Part shown: in pieces, positions 59,081 through 64,000 of the stretch
Position numbering within the stretch: the first letter of the stretch is position 1
How the letters are laid out: each line of letters opens with the position of its first letter
Assembly: GCA_022826945.1 (NCBI GenBank)
Contig: JAJDTY010000073.1
Span: 186,001-250,000, forward strand
Length of the DNA stretch: 64,000 bases
Reading direction: 5' to 3'
Source of the DNA: Candidatus Binatia bacterium
GTDB taxonomy: Bacteria; Desulfobacterota; Binatia; Bin18
Made by a program: the position numbers and the translations under genes
Notes under the pieces: model-generated
Seen by the model: the letters and a program-made list of their open reading frames with translations, nothing else
Told to the model about the DNA's origin: nothing
Database searches by the model: none

Positions 59081-59100
59081 TATCTAAAGGTAACACGATC

Positions 59101-62100
59101 ATGTTAGCACGTTGGGCACAGAAGATTTTTGGGAGCAAAAACGAACGTGAGCTCAAGCGCATGCGTCCGTTGGTGGAAGAGATTGGCCAGCTTGAAGCCG
59201 GACTGCAACCGCTCAGTATGGACGAACTGCGAGCGAAAACGGGTATATTCCGTAGCCGTATCCAAGAAGCTACTGCGGCGACACGCGCTCAGCTGGATGA
59301 GATGGCGCAGCAGGTGGTAGAGATTACTCCAGAAGGCATCCCTGACGAAGAGGCGTTGGAAAAGCTGGACTACTTCCAAGAGGAACGAACCATCCTGGAA
59401 AAAGAACTCCGTGCGGCTGAAGCCGATGTGCTTGACGACATTTTGCCCGAAGCCTATGCGACAGTCCGCGAAGTTTCGCGTCGCGTCACCGGTATGCGCC
59501 ATTTTGATAGCCAGCTCCTTGGCGGCATTGTCCTCCATCAAGGCCGTATTGCCGAGATGAAAACGGGCGAAGGAAAGACGCTGGTGGCAACCCTCCCGCT
59601 CTATCTCAACGCCCTGCTCGGTCGTGGCTCACATCTGGTAACGGTTAACGACTATCTGGCTCGACGCGATGTGCAGTGGATGGGGCCTATTTATCACGCC
59701 CTTGGGCTGTCCGTTGCTTCTATCGTGCATGACGCGAGCTTCCTCTTTGACCCGACCCATGTGGTCAAAGATTATCGCTATATGAATCTTCGCCCGGTCA
59801 ACCGGAAAGAAGCCTATGCGGCCGATATCACCTATGGAACGAATAACGAATACGGCTTCGACTACTTACGCGATAACATGAAGTTCAATCTTGAAGATTA
59901 TGTTCAGCGTGAGTTGCATTTTGCCATTGTTGATGAAGTGGATAACATCTTGATTGACGAAGCCCGGACGCCGCTGATTATTTCCGGTCCGGCAGAAGAA
60001 TCCACACAGAAATATTACTCGCTCAATCGGGTCATCCCACGTCTCCAGCGCGAGATGGATTACGCCATTGACGAAAAACTCAGAACCGCAACACTTACCG
60101 AAGAGGGGGTGGCGAAGGTTGAGCGCATTCTCGGCGTGCGTAACCTGTACGACCCGTCTGAGATCGGAACCTTGCACCATGTCAACCAGGCACTGAAAGC
60201 CCATGCCATTTTTAAGCGCGATGTGGACTATGTGATTAAGGATGGCGAAGTCGTCATCGTTGATGAATTTACCGGCCGCCTCATGCCCGGCCGACGCTGG
60301 TCGGACGGGCTGCATCAAGCAGTCGAAGCCAAGGAGGGCGTCCGGATTCGTGAGGAGAATCAGACTCTTGCGAGCATCACGATTCAGAATTACTTCCGCA
60401 TGTACGACAAATTGGGAGGCATGACTGGGACCGCAGATACGGAAGCGGTTGAATTCAAGAAGATCTACGACCTTGATGTGGTGGTTATTCCACCCAACCG
60501 TCCCATGGTCCGGGCGGATCATCCCGACGTGGTGTACAAGACCGAGCGCGAGAAATTCGAGGCTGTGATTGCCGATATCCTCGACTGTCACGAGCGGGGA
60601 CAGCCGGTGCTGGTCGGGACGATTTCAGTTGAGAAGTCCGAATATTTGGGTAGACTCCTCAAGCGAAAAAAGGTCAAGCACAACGTCTTGAATGCGGTCA
60701 ACCACGAGGCTGAGGCGAATATTATTGCCCAGGCAGGTCGTTTTGGTGCCGTGACGATTGCCACGAATATGGCCGGCCGGGGGACCGATATCTTACTTGG
60801 TGGAAACCCGGAATTCCTGGCCCGCTCCGATATTGAAAAAAAATGGGTCAACAAGGCCAGTGCCGCTCGGACCAAAAAAGACGCAAAAACAGCGGCTACA
60901 ACAGAAAAGAGTTACGAAGACCAGCTAGAAGAAATCCGTGCAGAATACAACGCGTCTATCGCCCAGGCCCAGGAAAAATATGAACCTGAATGGACTCCCT
61001 TCGAGGAGGCCCGTAACGCGGCCTTGAAGCGGATGACGGAGACCTATCGTCCCTACCTCCACGCCACGCTGCAGAAAGCCCGGGCCGACTATCAAGAGGC
61101 GGCGCAGGTGATTGACCCGACGCACGGCACTCTTTCATCGACGCAATTGGAGACGTATGGCCAGGTCCGAGAGGCGTATGAGTCGGCATTATCAGAATAT
61201 GACAAAGTGGTCGGTCCAGCGCTCAATGAAGAGCAACAACAAGAATATGAGACCGCGCGTACCGATTTCATTGCAGTATTGACTGAAGATGGGACAGAAG
61301 AGGAGGAGGCGGCTGAACGCCTGAACCTGAATCGAATCCGCTACGAAGGCTGGCTGGAAGATTACTGCCAGTCCATTATCCAGATGGCCGGCTTAGCCCT
61401 GAGTGAAAACGGCCGGGTACAAGAGGGGTACGAAGCCGCACGCCAAGCATATGAAGAAAACCAACAGGCATATCAAGAGGCGGACCGACGCTATGAAGAG
61501 GCCCGGAAACCGTATGAAGCCGCTGTTGCCGAGGCAGAACGTGTGTACGAGCAAAAGCGTAAAGATCATGTTCAGGTCATAGAAGAGGTCCGGGAACAGC
61601 TTGAGAAAGCACCGGACGTGTATAGCCAGGATTTCAAAGAAATCCTGGAGAAATACGAGCAAACGTGCAGCCAGGAGCGGGAAAAAGTTGTCGCTGCCGG
61701 CGGTGTACACATTTTGGGCACCGAGCGTCACGAGTCCCGGCGCATCGATAACCAACTCCGCGGACGGGCGGGACGCCAGGGAGACCCTGGTTCGTCCCGA
61801 TTTTTTCTCTCGCTCGAAGATGACCTTCTGCGCATTTTTGGCGCGGAACGCGTACAGAAGATAATGGACCGGCTGGGTATGGAAGAGGGAGAACCCATAG
61901 AAGCCGGACTCGTCACCCGGGCTATCGAAAATGCCCAGGGACGCGTCGAGGGCCACAACTTCGATATCCGAAAACATCTGCTGGAATATGATGATGTGAT
62001 TAACAAGCAACGTGAAGTCATCTATGAGCGGCGCCGGGGATTCCTGTCCGGTGAGAATTTGAAAGGGCAGGTACTGGAAATTGTTGAAGAGATGGCTGAG

Positions 62101-62781
62101 GAAAGTGTGCTGAACTATGCGGATAAAGGAGTCGACCCGACGGAGTGGGACTGGAAAGGACTTGATGACACGGTATTTCGCCAATTCAATATGCGTCTTG
62201 GCTTAAGTGAGGAACAGCAAGAAGAGCTGATAACGGAAGACCTTCAAGACTTGGTGCGGGACCGGGCACTCCAACACTACGAAGAGCGAGAACAAGCTTT
62301 TACACCGTCTGTTATGCGCTACCTCGAAAAGGTGATCATGCTGCAAACCATGGACAGCCTGTGGAAAGATCACCTGTTTGCCATGGATCACCTCAAAGAA
62401 GGGATTGGGCTGCGCGGCTACGGTCAGAAAAATCCCCTGCAAGAGTATAAGAAAGAGGCATTTAGCCTTTTTGATGACCTTTCCCGCCGCATGCAGGAAG
62501 ATGTGGTTGAGAAGCTCTATAGCGTCCAAGTGGCACGCCAGGAAGATGTCCAGCGGATGGAGGAAGGGCAGGCCGCCCAACGCCCCATGCAGATGCTGCA
62601 CGGCGGACAGGCAACGCCCCAACAACCACAGCCGACAACGCGCACCGCACACGGGAGACCGAATGGACAGCCGTCTGCGGAACGGCCTGTCCAAGCCGTA
62701 CGGGATACGCCTAAGGTGGGTCGGAACGCCCCCTGTCCGTGTGGCAGCGGCAAGAAATACAAGAAGTGTCACGGGGCATGA
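59101..62781 (+). CDS. secA: SecA translocase ATPase with a very large insertion
   Basis: A 1226-residue SecA, against the usual 840-930. The motor is standard: TGEGKT at residues 155-160, [41 protein letters not shown] and the SEC-C zinc motif [12 protein letters not shown] at the C-terminus. Between about residues 577 and 860, in the second nucleotide-binding domain, there is a charged insertion of about 280 residues predicted as coiled coil; E. coli SecA has about 30 there. Tyrosines fall in heptad spacing at 686/693/700 and 784/791/798/805. No frameshift is seen and the frame is open throughout. Confidence 0.95.
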   Translation: MLARWAQKIFGSKNERELKRMRPLVEEIGQLEAGLQPLSMDELRAKTGIFRSRIQEATAATRAQLDEMAQQVVEITPEGIPDEEALEKLDYFQEERTILEKELRAAEADVLDDILPEAYATVREVSRRVTGMRHFDSQLLGGIVLHQGRIAEMKTGEGKTLVATLPLYLNALLGRGSHLVTVNDYLARRDVQWMGPIYHALGLSVASIVHDASFLFDPTHVVKDYRYMNLRPVNRKEAYAADITYGTNNEYGFDYLRDNMKFNLEDYVQRELHFAIVDEVDNILIDEARTPLIISGPAEESTQKYYSLNRVIPRLQREMDYAIDEKLRTATLTEEGVAKVERILGVRNLYDPSEIGTLHHVNQALKAHAIFKRDVDYVIKDGEVVIVDEFTGRLMPGRRWSDGLHQAVEAKEGVRIREENQTLASITIQNYFRMYDKLGGMTGTADTEAVEFKKIYDLDVVVIPPNRPMVRADHPDVVYKTEREKFEAVIADILDCHERGQPVLVGTISVEKSEYLGRLLKRKKVKHNVLNAVNHEAEANIIAQAGRFGAVTIATNMAGRGTDILLGGNPEFLARSDIEKKWVNKASAARTKKDAKTAATTEKSYEDQLEEIRAEYNASIAQAQEKYEPEWTPFEEARNAALKRMTETYRPYLHATLQKARADYQEAAQVIDPTHGTLSSTQLETYGQVREAYESALSEYDKVVGPALNEEQQQEYETARTDFIAVLTEDGTEEEEAAERLNLNRIRYEGWLEDYCQSIIQMAGLALSENGRVQEGYEAARQAYEENQQAYQEADRRYEEARKPYEAAVAEAERVYEQKRKDHVQVIEEVREQLEKAPDVYSQDFKEILEKYEQTCSQEREKVVAAGGVHILGTERHESRRIDNQLRGRAGRQGDPGSSRFFLSLEDDLLRIFGAERVQKIMDRLGMEEGEPIEAGLVTRAIENAQGRVEGHNFDIRKHLLEYDDVINKQREVIYERRRGFLSGENLKGQVLEIVEEMAEESVLNYADKGVDPTEWDWKGLDDTVFRQFNMRLGLSEEQQEELITEDLQDLVRDRALQHYEEREQAFTPSVMRYLEKVIMLQTMDSLWKDHLFAMDHLKEGIGLRGYGQKNPLQEYKKEAFSLFDDLSRRMQEDVVEKLYSVQVARQEDVQRMEEGQAAQRPMQMLHGGQATPQQPQPTTRTAHGRPNGQPSAERPVQAVRDTPKVGRNAPCPCGSGKKYKKCHGA

Positions 62782-62799
62782 GAGAATCAGAGCCGGGTC

Positions 62800-64000
62800 A
62801 TGAAAATCACCGTCAAAAAATCGCCAGTCATTGTCCCCGGATTCCGATTCTCCGGGGTGTCCTGCGGGCTCAAACCGAGCGGTAAAAAAGACCTGTCATT
62901 GCTGGTATCGAACGTACCGGCGACGGCGGTTGCCGCATTCACGACGAATAAGGTGAAGGCCGCTCCGGTCGCCGTCGGTGAAGAGCGCCTCCGGGCCGGA
63001 CGCTTGCAAGCTATTGTCGTCAACAGCGGAAATGCCAATGCTTCGACCGCCCAACCCGGACTCAAGCTGGCGCGGGACACCTGCGCGCTGGTCGGCCGTG
63101 AACTCGCCATGGATGCGCAACTGGTGCTGCCATCGTCTACAGGGGTGATCGGCGTGCTGCCCGACTGGAAGAACATGCAAATCGGCATCCCGGCGGCGGC
63201 GGCGGCCCTGTCGCCGCGCGGTTTCTGGAATGCCGTGGCCGGCATCATGACGACCGATGCCTTTCCCAAAGTCGAGACCCGGCAGGTGACATTGAACGGA
63301 CGGATGCTGACCATCGCCGGTATGGCGAAGGGCGCAGGGATGATTAACCCGAACATGGCGACCATGCTGTGCTACGTGTGTACCGACGCGTCCGTAAGCC
63401 GAGTTGCGCTCCAACAGGTGCTCGACCAGACCTTGCCCGACTCTTTCAACGCGATCTCCGTCGATGGGGATACCAGTACAAATGACACCCTAGTCCTGCT
63501 CGCCAACGGGCAGGCCGGCAACCGGGAGATTACGCCGCGCAGTCGCGGATATGCAGCCTTTCGAGACGCAGTCCGGGAAGTCCTGTGCAGCCTGGCCCGG
63601 ATGTGTGTCAAAGACGGGGAGGGAGCGACCAAGGTGGTCGATATTTATGTCAACGGCGCAAAGAACAGGACGGACGCGGAAAAAGTCGCCCGCAGCATCG
63701 CCTATTCACCCCTGGTCAAAACGGCCTTTTTCGGCGGCGACCCGAACTGGGGACGCATTGCCTGTGCAGTGGGCTATGCGGGTGCGCAATTAGATCAGGA
63801 TCGGCTGGCCATTAGCGTCGGCGATGTTCCTATCGGTCGCAACGGCATGAGTACTGGTCCTCAAAACGAAAAACGGGCCGCCCGGATCATGCAGCAGGAC
63901 GAGTTCTCCATAGACATCCATTTGCATCTGGGCCGCGGCCGTGCCCATGTCGTCACCTCCGACCTGTCCACCGGTTATGTCCACTTCAACTCGGCGTATA
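62800..64000 (+). CDS. argJ: Ornithine acetyltransferase / N-acetylglutamate synthase (3' end cut)
   Basis: About 400 codons of ArgJ, which moves the acetyl group from N-acetylornithine to glutamate in arginine synthesis. The cleavage and catalytic site is NPNMATML with Thr188; the upstream GMAKGAGMI and the NGKANRT-type segment (VNGAKNRTDAEKVARS) and GGDPNWGRI are intact. The frame reaches the window edge at HFNSAY, so only the last few residues are missing. ATG 62800 lies 18 bases after secA. It probably belongs to another operon. Confidence 0.93.
   Translation, partial: MKITVKKSPVIVPGFRFSGVSCGLKPSGKKDLSLLVSNVPATAVAAFTTNKVKAAPVAVGEERLRAGRLQAIVVNSGNANASTAQPGLKLARDTCALVGRELAMDAQLVLPSSTGVIGVLPDWKNMQIGIPAAAAALSPRGFWNAVAGIMTTDAFPKVETRQVTLNGRMLTIAGMAKGAGMINPNMATMLCYVCTDASVSRVALQQVLDQTLPDSFNAISVDGDTSTNDTLVLLANGQAGNREITPRSRGYAAFRDAVREVLCSLARMCVKDGEGATKVVDIYVNGAKNRTDAEKVARSIAYSPLVKTAFFGGDPNWGRIACAVGYAGAQLDQDRLAISVGDVPIGRNGMSTGPQNEKRAARIMQQDEFSIDIHLHLGRGRAHVVTSDLSTGYVHFNSAY

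Noticed and set aside
61393-62184. Minus-strand frame of about 260 codons opposite secA
   Set aside because: Shadow of the coiled-coil insertion and motor domain; hydrophobic composition arises from antisense Glu/Lys codons.
1-64000. CRISPR arrays, prophage genes, rRNA and tRNA genes
   Set aside because: Looked for regular direct repeats, phage structural motifs and cloverleaf or rRNA signatures; none seen by eye.

Overview
The window is about 64 kb of moderately GC-rich DNA, roughly 55-58% by eye, from a bacterium with a large, catabolism-rich genome. Lipoprotein signal peptides, a PspA envelope-stress module, a Tat-exported binding protein, a molybdenum hydroxylase, a UGA-containing SelW-like gene and six luciferase-like (LLM) flavin monooxygenases point to an uncultivated, probably Gram-negative, aerobic heterotroph of the Tectomicrobia/Entotheonella, Binatota or deltaproteobacterial type. 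That placement is inference; no rRNA or tRNA gene is visible.

Layout. 384-6286: catabolic cluster with two LLM monooxygenase / alpha-beta hydrolase pairs around an MFS transporter, plus a VOC protein. 6390-10616: unknown protein, two SDRs, a membrane desaturase and an acyl-CoA dehydrogenase. 10762-11040: back-to-back debris of VapBC-type toxin genes. 11168-15467: DAHP synthase, a lipoprotein-like protein, GFA protein, enoyl-CoA hydratase and MOSC protein. 15482-22735: LLM oxidoreductases, an FAD oxidase / binding protein / lipoprotein / GST-like operon, an SMP-30-like lactonase and a SnoaL-like protein. 22930-29415: an envelope-stress module of two convergent arms that meet at overlapping stop codons. 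The plus arm has a lipoprotein, a DUF350 protein and a membrane polyamine aminopropyltransferase; the minus arm has rhodanese, K+ channel, DUF2170, PspA and DUF4178. 29943-35778: small membrane protein, SpmAB-like protein, ammonium transporter, ABM monooxygenase, enoyl-CoA hydratase and LLM. 35806-36430: VapBC with a nonsense-mutated toxin. 36554-36790: predicted selenoprotein hidden by its UGA codon. 36938-45864: CoA-transferase, YyaL-like protein, DUF1499, Cys-type Rdx protein, EamA transporter, aldo/keto reductase and a DMGDH-like fusion. 45956-50054: four-gene molybdenum hydroxylase operon. 50547-57975: amidohydrolase, a membrane-spanning SMC-like ATPase, acyl-CoA dehydrogenase, SDR and LLM. 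58274-64000: housekeeping genes murI, secA (with a very large insertion) and argJ (cut by the window end).

The intergenic DNA is rich in repeats. Two TIR-bounded miniature elements with 8-bp target duplications carry only the ends of a tnpB-like gene. A long hairpin family occurs at least four times. Two copies of a GGGGCC-type palindrome, two hairpins with AACCC-type arms, and a 25-nt sequence shared by two upstream regions are also present. A parS-like site lies just before murI.

Best candidates for something undescribed: the TIR elements carrying tnpB 3' ends, the selenoprotein gene, the SecA with a roughly 280-residue tyrosine-laddered coiled coil, and the polyamine/PspA/K+ channel module.
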